Shown piece after piece: positions 9,877 to 18,493 of a stretch of DNA of 41,815 nt; the stretch's first letter is position 1, and each line of letters begins with the position of its first letter. The stretch is from Lysinibacillus sp. BPa_S21 (GTDB taxonomy: Bacteria > Bacillota > Bacilli > Bacillales_A > Planococcaceae): NCBI RefSeq assembly GCF_023337795.1, contig NZ_JALIRS010000022.1, positions 1 through 41,815 of the forward strand, given 5' to 3'. Made by a program: the position numbers and the translations under genes. Under the pieces are notes generated by a model. It was not told the DNA's origin and did not search any database. It saw only the letters and a list, made by a program, of their open reading frames with translations.

Positions 9877-11151
9877 CTACTCCTTTTCCCATCCACGCGA
9901 TTCGACTGCACGCGCATGACCCTCTAAGCCTTCCATACGTGCTAGACGTGCAATTTTCGGTGCATTTTCTGCCCAAGTTTTTTCACTATAATAAACAACG
10001 CTCGATTTTTTCACAAAATCATCGACATTTAAGCCACTTGCAAAGCGTGCCGTACTATTCGTTGGCAGCACATGATTTGTCCCAGCAAAGTAATCACCAA
10101 CTGGTTCAGAGCTATAACGACCGATGAAAATCCCCCCAGCATGTCGTACTTGCTCAGCTATAGCCTCAGCATTTTTTGTGACAATTTCTAAATGCTCTGG
10201 TGCTAGCGAATTAATGGCATCTATGGCATCAGCCATTGTTTCAGCCACATAAATGGCACCAAAGTTTTCAATTGATGCACGCGCTACTTCTTCACGTGGT
10301 AAAGTCGTTAATTGCTTCTCTACTTCATCGGCTACTTTTATAGCTAATTGCTTTGAAGTCGTTATTAACATGGCACAGGCCAATTTATCGTGCTCAGCCT
10401 GTGATAGAAGGTCTGCCGCGATTTCATCAGCAAATGCTGTGTCGTCTGCTAACACTGCTATTTCACTTGGGCCTGCAATCATATCAATCGCTACCTCACC
10501 AAATACTTCACGCTTCGCTAATGCTACAAAGATATTTCCTGGACCTGTAATTTTATCAACTGGAGAAATTGTCTCTGTGCCATAAGCAAGAGACGCGATG
10601 GCCTGAGCTCCACCGATTTTATATATTTCTTCTACTCCTAAAATATGTGCTGCAGCAAGTACACCTGGAGGTAATTTTCCATCGCGGCCTGCTGGGGATG
10701 TCATAACAATGCGTTTGACACCAGCAACTTGTGCAGGAATAACGTTCATCAAGACCGAAGATGGGTATGCTGCTGTACCACCAGGAACATAAAGGCCTAC
10801 TGCATCAAGTGCAGTAATTCGTTGCCCAAGCCATGAGCCATCTTTAAGCTCTAAGCGATAACCTGAACGCTTTTGCTGTTCGTGGTAAAAGCGGACATTT
10901 TGGGCAGCCTCTGTTAGATCAGCATAGAGCTGTGGATCGATTGAATTTGCGCCCTCTTCTATTTCTTCCTTCGTTACGCGTAACTGGTCTGGGGCAAAGC
11001 CATCCCATTTTTCTGTATAAAAACGGACAGCCGCGTCACCTTGTGTCCGAACGTCTGCTAATACTTGACGCACAACCTTTAACTGTTCTTCATTTCCCCC
11101 TTCAAGTACTCGTTTCAAGGAAATACCTTTTTCTAGCTTCGTTATTTTCAT
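9877..11151 (-). CDS. hisD: HisD, histidinol dehydrogenase
   Basis: A 424-residue zinc-dependent enzyme that oxidises histidinol to histidine in two NAD-linked steps. Visible family motifs include LYVPGGTAAYPSSVLMN, KIGGAQAIASLAYGT, DMIAGPSEIAVLAD, LLSQAEHD (zinc ligands) and NSLAPEHLEI. The start is ATG with AAAGGAG 9 bases upstream. A 41-bp gap separates it from hisG. Confidence 0.97.
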   Translation of the reverse strand: MKITKLEKGISLKRVLEGGNEEQLKVVRQVLADVRTQGDAAVRFYTEKWDGFAPDQLRVTKEEIEEGANSIDPQLYADLTEAAQNVRFYHEQQKRSGYRLELKDGSWLGQRITALDAVGLYVPGGTAAYPSSVLMNVIPAQVAGVKRIVMTSPAGRDGKLPPGVLAAAHILGVEEIYKIGGAQAIASLAYGTETISPVDKITGPGNIFVALAKREVFGEVAIDMIAGPSEIAVLADDTAFADEIAADLLSQAEHDKLACAMLITTSKQLAIKVADEVEKQLTTLPREEVARASIENFGAIYVAETMADAIDAINSLAPEHLEIVTKNAEAIAEQVRHAGGIFIGRYSSEPVGDYFAGTNHVLPTNSTARFASGLNVDDFVKKSSVVYYSEKTWAENAPKIARLARMEGLEGHARAVESRGWEKE

Positions 11152-11192
11152 AGGTTTAATCTCCTTTAAGCCTCTTCCAATAGTAGATATTT

Positions 11193-11816
11193 TTATTTAA
11201 CACATCTTTTTAAACGTTTCACGAGGTCGATAATACGGTCACTCTTCATGCGATAGCTTACGGGGTTGGCAATCAATCTGGACGATACGTCTGTAATAAA
11301 TTCATACTCCACTAAGCCATTTTCTTTCAGTGTCCGACCTGTTGAAACAATATCGACAATTCGATCTGCTAAGTCAATCATAGGCGCCAATTCAATCGAT
11401 CCATTTAGCTCAATAATTTCAACCTGCTCCCCAATACCCTTATAATATTTCATGGCGATATTCGGATATTTCGTCGCTATTCTTGGTGCAATTTCATTCA
11501 TCGTCGTATTAGGTAAGCCTGCAGATGCGATATAACAGGTACTTATTTTTAAATCTAGTAATTCATGTACTTCTCGTTGCTGCTCTAATAAAACATCCTT
11601 CCCAGCAATACCAATATCCGCTACACCGTGCTCTACATATACAGGAACATCCATTGGTTTCGCTAATATAAAGCGAATTTTCTCTTCTGGAATTTCAAGC
11701 ATTAATTTACGGGACATTTCGACTTCTTCTGGTAAATTAAAGCCAGCTTCTAAAAGCATCTGATATGCCTCGTCAAAAATACGCCCCTTCGGCATAGCAA
11801 TCGTTAATTCATTCAC
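11193..11816 (-). CDS. hisG: HisG, ATP phosphoribosyltransferase, short form
   Basis: A 207-residue catalytic subunit of the first histidine enzyme ([46 protein letters not shown]). It lacks the C-terminal regulatory domain of long HisG, as expected when HisZ is encoded alongside. The start is GTG at 11816, with AGGAGG 9 bases upstream. It overlaps the hisZ stop by 8 bp. The longer frame (MLWDRRTL...) reads back into hisZ and is not used. Confidence 0.95.
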   Translation of the reverse strand: MNELTIAMPKGRIFDEAYQMLLEAGFNLPEEVEMSRKLMLEIPEEKIRFILAKPMDVPVYVEHGVADIGIAGKDVLLEQQREVHELLDLKISTCYIASAGLPNTTMNEIAPRIATKYPNIAMKYYKGIGEQVEIIELNGSIELAPMIDLADRIVDIVSTGRTLKENGLVEYEFITDVSSRLIANPVSYRMKSDRIIDLVKRLKRCVK

Positions 11817-12981
11817 CGTCAACGTCCTCCTGTCCCACAACAACTACTTCTGTAAAGTGTGCTAAAAAAGTTGCTTCATCTACTAGGCTACTCTTTAGCT
11901 GTAAGGTAACCTGTTTACCAGTTGCTCGTAGCTTCTGTACCTTTGCAAGAGCCGCTTCAAATTGTTCTTCCTCAAATAGCACGACTGTAGCTTCTTGTCG
12001 TTCATCGGATAGCCCATCAAGCGTTTCTAATAGGCGATCAACGCGAATACTAAATCCTGTTGCACCAACTTCTGAACCAAACACCTCTAGCAATCCGTCA
12101 TAGCGTCCCCCATTACCTAATGGAAAACCACTGCCGGTTGCAAACACTTCAAATAACATGCCTGTGTAATAGCTCATGTGACTAGAAAGTGTAAAATCAA
12201 AGGCTACATAATCTGCTAAGTTAGCAGTTTCAAGCAATTTAGCGAGCTGTTGCATATATTCTAATGCGTCGTTTTTCCGCACGTATTTTTCAATATCTTG
12301 AATTTCTTTTACATTCATCGCTTCTTCAATAAATTGCAATAATGCATCGGATTTCGTTTTAGGCAAATCAAATGATGCTACCGCTTCTTCAAACCCTACA
12401 TAATTGCGTTGCACAAGGAGTGCCCGGAGTATATTCTGCTGTTCAACGCTTTCGGTATAATCTTGTAAAATACAATGTAATATACCTGCATGACCGATCG
12501 TCACTTTAAATTGCTCTACGCCAAATTGCTTTAATAACTCCATTGCTGTCACAATAACCTCAGCATCAGCAAATACAGAATTGTCACCAATTAACTCGAT
12601 CCCCATCTGGTCAAATTCTGCTGGGCGCCCACCTTCTGCTTCCTGTGCGCGAAAAACACTAGCAAAATAAGCCAGGCGTATCGGAATCATCTCTTTTAAT
12701 AATTTGGATGTTGCGACACGTGCAATCGGTGTTGTCATATCAGGTCGTAGTACTAACGTGTTGCCTTGGCCATCCACTAATTTAAATAAATGCGCATTGG
12801 CTATCGCTGATGCTTTACCGACTGTATCAAAATACTCTACTGCAGGCGTTTTAATAAATTCATAGCCTCTTCGACATAAAAAATCTCGCCCTGTATTTCT
12901 TACAGCCTCTACTTTTTCAAATATTTGCGGAAATGTATCGCGCATTCCAAGTGGTTTCTCAAACATTTTAATCGACGACAT
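11809..12981 (-). CDS. hisZ: HisZ, ATP phosphoribosyltransferase regulatory subunit
   Basis: A 390-residue histidyl-tRNA-synthetase paralogue that lacks the anticodon-binding domain (class II motifs [12 protein letters not shown] and [10 protein letters not shown]). Known role: it joins short HisG to form the active, histidine-inhibited first enzyme of the pathway. The start is ATG with AAGGA 9 bases upstream. It is the first gene of the operon. Confidence 0.95.
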   Translation of the reverse strand: MSSIKMFEKPLGMRDTFPQIFEKVEAVRNTGRDFLCRRGYEFIKTPAVEYFDTVGKASAIANAHLFKLVDGQGNTLVLRPDMTTPIARVATSKLLKEMIPIRLAYFASVFRAQEAEGGRPAEFDQMGIELIGDNSVFADAEVIVTAMELLKQFGVEQFKVTIGHAGILHCILQDYTESVEQQNILRALLVQRNYVGFEEAVASFDLPKTKSDALLQFIEEAMNVKEIQDIEKYVRKNDALEYMQQLAKLLETANLADYVAFDFTLSSHMSYYTGMLFEVFATGSGFPLGNGGRYDGLLEVFGSEVGATGFSIRVDRLLETLDGLSDERQEATVVLFEEEQFEAALAKVQKLRATGKQVTLQLKSSLVDEATFLAHFTEVVVVGQEDVDGE

Positions 12982-13012
12982 TTTGACACTTCCTTACGTT
13001 GTACTTTAGTTC

Positions 13013-13128
13013 ACTAGAGTATTAGAGAATTAGATTATGAAAGAATTTTAACTCACTTTCCCTTTCTAGTCAATGCAACTCTAGTAAGTTATCAAATAAT
13101 TTCAATACTGATTATTCTGTTAATTATA
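13013..13128 (-). promoter_or_regulatory. his operon promoter candidate and leader with inverted repeat
   Basis: The minus-strand -10 TATAAT is at 13123-13128; the -35 is weak. The predicted leader of about 135 nt contains ACTAGAGT (minus copy at 13078-13085) and its reverse complement at 13013-13020, an 8-bp pair about 57 bases apart that could form a long-range stem or two half sites. I see no T-box core sequence (AGGGTGG type), so control by uncharged tRNA-His is not supported. Confidence 0.4.
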
Positions 13129-13244
13129 CTCGAAAATAAATAAATTGGAACTTTATTCAGCAAGGCAAACCTTGCACTATGTGGTGCTTTTGAAAAACTA
13201 TATCACTAGAATTGAATAAAGTATGACTCTCCGGCAAAACGAGG

Positions 13245-13374
13245 GTTGATTTCCGTTCCGACTGGGCGCTTTCCTGGGGGCGTCCGATGAGCCGCTTCAC
13301 TCGCGTTGCTCGCTCCAGGGTCTCATCTGTGACGCTGATCCCCAAGGAGTCGCCCATTCTCCACTACAATCAAC
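13245..13374 (+). repeat. Intergenic palindromic element, family A copy 2
   Basis: About 130 bp with the same ends and inner pairings as the copy at 4396. The central loop reads CACTCGCGTTGCTCGCTCC instead of the shorter CGCTTCGCTGC. It lies between the his promoter and the end of yvoF. Just downstream, 13467-13485 carries GCGAAAGCGAAGCGACAAG, a single copy of the short unit that is tandem at 22799-22896. Nothing else is recognised in the 12982-13526 gap. Confidence 0.9.
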
Positions 13375-13521
13375 CTCTTCACATAACATGTATCATTTAT
13401 AGTGATAAAATGGTACTTCAACATGACTCTACAAAAGCAAATCCGCAGCGACAGAGGTTTTTTGTAGCGAAAGCGAAGCGACAAGTGTCACCACAGGAAA
13501 GCTATTAACTTCCATGACCAC

Positions 13522-13558
13522 AAAAAACACTGTGCAAAGCCTGCACAGTGTAGGTATT
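13522..13558. terminator. Bidirectional terminator after yvoF
   Basis: A perfect 10-bp stem ACACTGTGCA / TGCACAGTGT with loop AAGCC (13527-13551). The minus strand continues with TTTTTTG, which ends the hprK-lgt-ppaX-yvoF transcript. The plus strand is followed by T-rich sequence too. Confidence 0.9.
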
Positions 13559-13559
13559 T

Positions 13560-14102
13560 TTATTTTTTTGGCGTGCACCATTCTACTACTTCATTGCGTT
13601 TGCGCTCTGCCATTTGTTCGGCTGTATAAATAATTTGCATAGGATTACCGCCTGCTAGGCAGCCAGCTGGTACATCCTTATGAACAAGGGTAGCAGCTGA
13701 CACTATCGCACCGTCACCTATCGTAACACCTGGAAGGATCGTTGAATTGGCACCAACCATCACTTCATTGCCAATATGAACATCTCCTAGACGATACTCC
13801 TCTATTAAATATTCATGCGCCAAAATAGTCGTATTGAAGCCTATAACGGTATTATCACCGATATAAATACGTTCTGGAAACATTGTATCTGGCATCACCA
13901 TTAAAGCTAAAGAGGTTTTTTCACCAATCTCCATTTTTAACAAAGTTCGATACAACCAGTTTTTCACACGTAAAAACGGTGTGAAGCGTCCAATTTGAAT
14001 GACAACGAAACACTTCATCACCTTCCAAAAGGACACCGTATCATAAATATTCCAAAGCGAGTTTGCTCCTTCGACACGGTAGCGTTCTGTTTTACGTGCC
14101 AT
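13560..14102 (-). CDS. yvoF: YvoF-like hexapeptide-repeat acyltransferase
   Basis: A 180-residue left-handed beta-helix acetyl/acyltransferase. The C-terminal half shows the hexapeptide pattern (IYIGDNTVIGFNTTI, VHIGNEVMVGANSTILPGVTIGDGAIVSAATLV), ending AGGNPMQIIY. The N-terminal ~60 residues are basic and amphipathic. The acceptor is unknown. It starts 4 bp after ppaX; the same neighbourhood (hprK-lgt-ppaX-yvoF) exists in B. subtilis. No membrane segment is obvious. Confidence 0.85.
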   Translation of the reverse strand: MARKTERYRVEGANSLWNIYDTVSFWKVMKCFVVIQIGRFTPFLRVKNWLYRTLLKMEIGEKTSLALMVMPDTMFPERIYIGDNTVIGFNTTILAHEYLIEEYRLGDVHIGNEVMVGANSTILPGVTIGDGAIVSAATLVHKDVPAGCLAGGNPMQIIYTAEQMAERKRNEVVEWCTPKK

Positions 14103-14106
14103 TACC

Positions 14107-14748
14107 TTACCCCGCTTTCACAATGTCAAATAAATCCGTCATATGATGCAACATATATTCCGGCTTGAATTGCTGTAAGTATTCCTCACCTTTAAATGCC
14201 CATGCGACACCAGCCGCTCTAACTCCAGCATTGTGTCCTGCCTCAATATCGTGAGAATTATCACCAATCATAATGGCGTCTTCCTTATTTACACCAAGGC
14301 GTTCAAGAGCAAGCAAAACTGGCTCTGGATTTGGCTTTACATTTTTCACATCATCCGTGCCAATACGGATATCAAATAGATGACTTGCCCCTAGCACAGA
14401 TAGACCACGGTCAATCATCGCATTACGCTTTGTAGAGACAATCGCTAATTTAATACCCATATCCTTTAATTGCTCTAAAGTGGAAACAACATCGGGATAT
14501 TGAGTGACAAGCTCATCGTGATGTAATTCATTATATTCGCGATATTTAGCCACCATTGCATCCTCTTCACCAGGAGCAATGTCACTAAATGTCTGTTTTA
14601 AGGATGGTCCAAGGAATTTCAGGCAATCTTTTGGCGAATATTGCCCGGGAAATCGTTCGTTTAAAACGTGCATAAATGTTTGAATGATTAAATCATTTGT
14701 ATTGAGTAATGTGCCATCAAAATCAAATAGTAATGCCTTTATAGCCAT
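14107..14748 (-). CDS. ppaX: PpaX, HAD-family pyrophosphatase
   Basis: A 213-residue haloacid-dehalogenase phosphatase with motif I DFDGTLLNT (Asp9, Asp11), motif II VST, motif III Lys (VKPNPEP) and motif IV MIGDNSHDIEAG. Known role: hydrolyses the pyrophosphate released when HprK dephosphorylates P-Ser-HPr. Its place in the hprK operon supports this over a general phosphoglycolate phosphatase. A GTG three codons upstream is possible, but AAGGGG lies 8 bases before the ATG at 14748. Confidence 0.92.
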   Translation of the reverse strand: MAIKALLFDFDGTLLNTNDLIIQTFMHVLNERFPGQYSPKDCLKFLGPSLKQTFSDIAPGEEDAMVAKYREYNELHHDELVTQYPDVVSTLEQLKDMGIKLAIVSTKRNAMIDRGLSVLGASHLFDIRIGTDDVKNVKPNPEPVLLALERLGVNKEDAIMIGDNSHDIEAGHNAGVRAAGVAWAFKGEEYLQQFKPEYMLHHMTDLFDIVKAG

Positions 14749-14760
14749 GCTATGCACCCC

Positions 14761-15582
14761 TTATTTATTATCTAAATACTTTACTGCAGGTTTCTCTTTT
14801 ATACGTCGGTAAATAATTGCACCAAGACCTACTACAATACCTATTATTGAAACAACCTGAGCTGAGCGTAAATCCCCTACTAAATATAGGCTATCCGTAC
14901 GCAGGCCTTCTATATAGAAGCGACCGATTGAATACCAAATTAAATAGCTGAAGAATATTTCGCCACGATTTAAATTTACTTTGCGTAAGACTAATAAAAT
15001 AATTAGCCCAATGAAGTTCCAGACGGATTCATATAAAAAAGTAGGATGTACGTATGATCCTAATTCTTCAATATACATTTGATTAATAATCCAATCTGGA
15101 AGCATTAGATGTTCCAAAAACTCACGTGATACTGGACCACCATAAGCCTCCTGGTTCATAAAATTGCCCCATCGACCAATTATTTGTCCAATTAAAATAC
15201 TCGGTGCCGCAATATCCGCTACTCGTAAAAAGCTTATATTTCTTCTACGAGTGAATATGTAAGCTGTTAAAAATGCACCAATCAGAGCACCGTGTATAGC
15301 AATGCCGCCATTCCAAATTTCAATAATCTTCCCTGGATTTTCACTATAATAATCCCAACGCATTGAAACATAGTAAATACGAGCACATATTATAGATATA
15401 GGAACAGCCCATAGTAATAGATCTGCAAGAAAATCCTCTGGTAAGCCTCTCTTTACAGCCTCTCTTTGTCCTACAATATAAGCTAGAATAATACCCGATA
15501 CAATTAGTAACCCGTACCAACGTACAGGAATAGGTCCTAAATGGAAAGCAATCGGATTAATGTCTAATAATAATAAATCCAT
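14761..15582 (-). CDS. lgt: Lgt, prolipoprotein diacylglyceryl transferase
   Basis: A 273-residue polytopic membrane enzyme that adds diacylglycerol to the lipobox cysteine of prelipoproteins. About seven hydrophobic segments are visible. Key motifs are IAIHGALIG (His97 region) and the signature [14 protein letters not shown] at about 136-149. The start is ATG with AGAGGAG upstream. It lies 149 bp after hprK and 12 bp before ppaX. It would modify the lipoproteins encoded here at 16868, 36351 and 38957. Confidence 0.96.
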   Translation of the reverse strand: MDLLLLDINPIAFHLGPIPVRWYGLLIVSGIILAYIVGQREAVKRGLPEDFLADLLLWAVPISIICARIYYVSMRWDYYSENPGKIIEIWNGGIAIHGALIGAFLTAYIFTRRRNISFLRVADIAAPSILIGQIIGRWGNFMNQEAYGGPVSREFLEHLMLPDWIINQMYIEELGSYVHPTFLYESVWNFIGLIILLVLRKVNLNRGEIFFSYLIWYSIGRFYIEGLRTDSLYLVGDLRSAQVVSIIGIVVGLGAIIYRRIKEKPAVKYLDNK

Positions 15583-15631
15583 CTTAAGCTCCTCTCAAAT
15601 TCATGTATTACATTTGTTAATGAATCCTAAT

Positions 15632-15720
15632 CAATTATGCCTTAGCATAATTGCGTCCGGAATCGACTTTGTGCTTACCGAAAGCGACAGGTACGGATGC
15701 TTGGACACCCGTTACAAGAA
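15632..15720. repeat. Short relative of the 25.8-kb structured element
   Basis: In the hprK-lgt gap, CAATTATGC-CTTA-GCATAATTG (15632-15653) forms a 9-bp stem with a 4-base loop. Downstream, GATGCTTGGACACCC resembles GATGTTTGGACATCCC at 25964-25979. The larger element near 25.8 kb begins with the equivalent hairpin. This looks like a degenerate copy of the same family, lying inside the hprK-lgt transcript. Confidence 0.5.
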
Positions 15721-15731
15721 GTTAAAAACGA

Positions 15732-16667
15732 TTAGTCGTCCAACTCATCTGTTGAGGAGATGACTTCATCTAATCGTCTAGAAAACTCCTCGGCTGCGTT
15801 AACACCCATCTTCTTTAAACGATAATTCATTGCTGCTACTTCAATAATAACAGACACATTTCGTCCAGGTCTTACAGGAATCGTTAGCTTTGTTAATTCC
15901 GTATCAATGATTTTCATTTTTTCTTCCTCTAAGCCTAGACGATCATATACTTTATCTGGATCCCATATCTCCAATTCGATAATCAATGTAATACGTTTGT
16001 ATGGACGTACCGCACTTGCTCCGAAGAGTGTCATAATATCGATAATACCAATACCTCGAATTTCGAGTAAATGTTCTAAAAGAGGCGGTGGACTCCCAAT
16101 TAAAAAGTTCTCGGATTCCTGACGGATCTCTACACAATCATCAGCCACTAAGCGATGCCCCTTCTTGACTAGCTCAAGTGCTGTTTCACTTTTCCCTACA
16201 CCACTCTTGCCGATAATTAGTATACCGATGCCGTATACATCAACTAAAACTCCGTGAGCAGCAGTCATTGGTGCTAAACGACCTTCTAAATAGTTTGTAA
16301 GCCTACTCGAAAATTTCGTTGTTGTCATGTGCGTTTTAAATACAGGTACATGTTTTTCATTGGACGCCTGTATAAGTTCCTTAGGTACCTCTAAATCACG
16401 AGAAATAATAATAGCTGGTGTATCCTGTGAGCAAAGAAGACGCATGCGCTCCAGTTTCACATTGGCAGGCAGCATTTCAAAAAAAGAAAGTTCTGTTTTT
16501 CCTAGCAATTGTACTCGATTTGCAGGATAATGCGTAAAATACCCCGCCATTTCGAGCCCTGGTCTTGAAATATCACTAGTGACAATCGTTCTTCCTATGC
16601 CTTCCTCACCAGCTAATAGTTCTAACTTAAATTTCTCCATAACGTCTCTTGTTAATACTACGACCAA
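15732..16667 (-). CDS. hprK: HprK, HPr(Ser) kinase/phosphorylase
   Basis: A 311-residue bifunctional enzyme that phosphorylates and dephosphorylates Ser46 of HPr and Crh, the central sensor of carbon catabolite repression. Walker A GKSGVGKS is at 153-160, catalytic His138 (AAHGV), the acidic VADDCVEI at about 174-181, and the family signature [10 protein letters not shown] at 201-210. The start is TTG (16665-16667) with GGAGG 10 bases upstream. This gives the same N-terminal spacing before DVMEKF as in B. subtilis; the alternative ATG ten codons in would cut into the conserved N-terminus. Confidence 0.94.
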   Translation of the reverse strand: MVVVLTRDVMEKFKLELLAGEEGIGRTIVTSDISRPGLEMAGYFTHYPANRVQLLGKTELSFFEMLPANVKLERMRLLCSQDTPAIIISRDLEVPKELIQASNEKHVPVFKTHMTTTKFSSRLTNYLEGRLAPMTAAHGVLVDVYGIGILIIGKSGVGKSETALELVKKGHRLVADDCVEIRQESENFLIGSPPPLLEHLLEIRGIGIIDIMTLFGASAVRPYKRITLIIELEIWDPDKVYDRLGLEEEKMKIIDTELTKLTIPVRPGRNVSVIIEVAAMNYRLKKMGVNAAEEFSRRLDEVISSTDELDD

Positions 16668-16682
16668 TGTTTAGTAGCCTCC

Positions 16683-16699
16683 ATTCAATGGAATTGAAT
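16683..16699. promoter_or_regulatory. Inverted repeat beside the hprK ribosome binding site
   Basis: ATTCAAT-GGA-ATTGAAT, 7-bp arms with a 3-base spacer, touches the GGAGG of hprK. In the mRNA it could form a hairpin next to the initiation region. A role is inferred only. Confidence 0.35.
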
Positions 16700-16716
16700 A
16701 TGTTTTGTCCTGCGTT

Positions 16717-16745
16717 AACTAGCAATCAGCATAATGATTGCAGTT
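16717..16745 (-). promoter_or_regulatory. Hairpin in the hprK leader
   Basis: The minus strand forms AACT-GCAATCA / TGATTGC-AGTT, an 11-bp stem with one bulged base and a six-base loop. It has no T-run, so it is not a terminator. It lies downstream of a possible extended -10 (TGCTAAAAT, minus, near 16755) and upstream of the hprK start. Confidence 0.4.
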
Positions 16746-16824
16746 TCACCTTATTTTAGCATGTCTATGTATAAAAGAAATGAATTTACACTCTGTCTGC
16801 CTGGCTAAAATATTCTACAAAATA

Positions 16825-16857
16825 TAAAAAAACTAGCGGTTCTCCAGCCCGCTAGTT
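16825..16857 (-). terminator. Rho-independent terminator after cccB
   Basis: A perfect 9-bp stem AACTAGCGG / CCGCTAGTT (16831-16839, 16849-16857), followed on the minus strand by TTTTTTTATATTTTG. It ends the cytochrome transcript 11 bases after its stop and isolates it from hprK. Confidence 0.9.
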
Positions 16858-16867
16858 TCATGATTGT

Positions 16868-17182
16868 TTATTTTTGAGTAGCTAACCATTTGGCAACCGC
16901 TTCTGCATCTGCACCTTTGACAACCCCAGCAGGCATTGTACCTTTACCATTTTCAATAACATTTAAAATTTCTGCCTCTGTCATACGAGAGCCTACATCG
17001 CTAATCTTTGGTGCATTATTTTGACCTTGTAGCTCACCACCATGGCAAGTAATACAAGATTTCATAGCAATTGTTTCACCATCTGAAGCAGTAGTTTTTG
17101 TACCTGTTGTCGTTTTACCTCCACCACAAGCAGCTAAAAAGATTGCTGAACCAATCGCTACTGTTAACATTGCCTTTTTCAT
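16868..17182 (-). CDS. cccB: Lipoprotein cytochrome c (c-551, CccB type)
   Basis: A 104-residue membrane-anchored monohaem cytochrome. The signal peptide ends in lipobox FLAAC (Cys19) and is followed by a flexible G/T-rich linker. The haem site CITCH has Cys43, Cys46 and His47, and the likely axial Met83 is in GTMPAG. It should carry electrons on the outer face of the membrane to a terminal oxidase. It starts 51 bp after the YitT-family gene; B. subtilis has the same pair (yvjA-cccB). The ribosome site is AGGAGGGG. The alternative name cccA would require a transmembrane anchor instead of a lipobox. Confidence 0.9.
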   Translation of the reverse strand: MKKAMLTVAIGSAIFLAACGGGKTTTGTKTTASDGETIAMKSCITCHGGELQGQNNAPKISDVGSRMTEAEILNVIENGKGTMPAGVVKGADAEAVAKWLATQK

Positions 17183-17233
17183 TAGGGCCCCTCCTAAAAG
17201 TAAATAAGTTCTTTCCCTGTCATTATACCAAAA

Positions 17234-18082
17234 TTACGCACGCTTGAAACCTTCTCCCAACACCTCATAAGCATTAGAAACGATAACAAACGCTGATGGG
17301 TCAACGCTTTTAATGAGTTGTTTCAGCTTTGTGAACTCTGTTTGATAAACAACAACCATTAATACTGGTCGTGTTTCCCTTGTATAGCCACCTATAGCAG
17401 GCAACTTTGTCACGCCTCGATTGATCTCAGCATAAATGGCATCACGTACTTCATCTTGTTTCAGCGTAATAATATAAACCATTTTAGACTGGCTAAAGCC
17501 GAGCTGAATAATATCAATCGTTTTTGTAGTGACATAAAGTCCGATTAGGGCATATAACCCTTTCTCTAAGTCAAAAACAATTGCTGCACTAATTGCGATA
17601 ATCCCATCAATTAAAAGTACACTTGTACCAAGCGATATTCCAGTATACTTTGTAATTATTTGCGCTAGTAAATCAGTGCCACCAGTAGAAGCATTCCCCT
17701 TAAAGACAAGTCCTATTCCTAAACCGACCACAATTCCCCCAAAAAGCGCTCCGAGTAAAGGATTATCTGTCCAAGGCCCCCAACTATTCGTTAGTAATAC
17801 AATAAGCGGTAATGTGACTGTTCCAATAAATGATTTAATTCCAAACTTTTTCCCAAGAAATAATACACCTGCTATAAATAGTGGAATATTGAATGCATAT
17901 TGTATAAATCCTGGATTCCAACCAAAAATACCGTGTAAAATTGTACTAATTCCGCTTACTCCACCTGAAGCTACTTGATTTGGCAATAAAAATACATTGA
18001 AGCCGATTGCAATAATTGCTGCTCCTATTATGACGTACACATACTCCACAATGCTTTCCCTTACACCATGAATTTGATTCAT
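17234..18082 (-). CDS. yvjA: YitT-family membrane protein (YvjA)
   Basis: A protein of 282 residues. The first ~200 hold five or six hydrophobic segments with NVFLLPNQVASGGVSGIST, FKGNASTGGTDLLAQII and related small-residue loops. The C-terminal ~80 residues (MVYIITLKQDEVRDAI..GGYTRETRPVLMVVV) form the DUF2179 domain. The function is unknown. The start is uncertain: an ATG at 18082 has a G-rich stretch very close, while GTG codons at 18091 and 18097 are also open and GGAG is better spaced for the one at 18091. Confidence 0.85.
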   Translation of the reverse strand: MNQIHGVRESIVEYVYVIIGAAIIAIGFNVFLLPNQVASGGVSGISTILHGIFGWNPGFIQYAFNIPLFIAGVLFLGKKFGIKSFIGTVTLPLIVLLTNSWGPWTDNPLLGALFGGIVVGLGIGLVFKGNASTGGTDLLAQIITKYTGISLGTSVLLIDGIIAISAAIVFDLEKGLYALIGLYVTTKTIDIIQLGFSQSKMVYIITLKQDEVRDAIYAEINRGVTKLPAIGGYTRETRPVLMVVVYQTEFTKLKQLIKSVDPSAFVIVSNAYEVLGEGFKRA

Positions 18083-18338
18083 TTCCCCCACGCCCACTCC
18101 AACTATCAGAATTTTTTGAAGACCAGATGATTATAGCAAATAGTTTTCGCATTGAGAACTTCACCATGATGAAGGAAAAGGAAACATGTCCTTATATAAT
18201 TTGCCTTATGTATTACACTTATGACAAATAATATAAAAGCACAAAAAATAAGCACCTTAAAGAGAATTCTTTAGATAGCTTATTTCTATTTTATACGTTG
18301 CAGATGACACTTTGTTAAAACATATGTCATGTGGATTA

Positions 18339-18468
18339 GTTGATTGTAGTGGAGACTGGGCGACTCCTTGGGGATCAGCGTCACAGATGAGACCCTGCAG
18401 CGAGCATCGCGAGTGAAGCGGCTCATCGGACGCCCCCAGGAAAGCGCCCAGTCGGAACGGAAATCAAC
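18339..18468 (-). repeat. Intergenic palindromic element, family A copy 3 (inverted)
   Basis: About 130 bp, the reverse complement of the copies at 4396, 13245 and 31148, from GTTGATTGTAGTGGAG to GGAACGGAAATCAAC. It lies in the ~400-bp gap between the EAL-HDOD gene and the YitT gene. The remaining 18098-18338 is AT-rich, with a small AAAGAGAATTCTTT palindrome near 18258 and no visible gene. Confidence 0.9.
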
Positions 18469-18493
18469 CCTACACTATGATTATCCCTTATTT

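Noticed and set aside
12982..13122. T-box riboswitch upstream of the his operon
   Set aside because: No T-box core sequence, specifier stem or terminator/antiterminator pair could be found.
13157..13357. A small protein MGDSLGISVTDETL... on the minus strand, also at 4327-4512
   Set aside because: It is encoded by the family A palindromic element, appears wherever the element occurs, and has no ribosome site.
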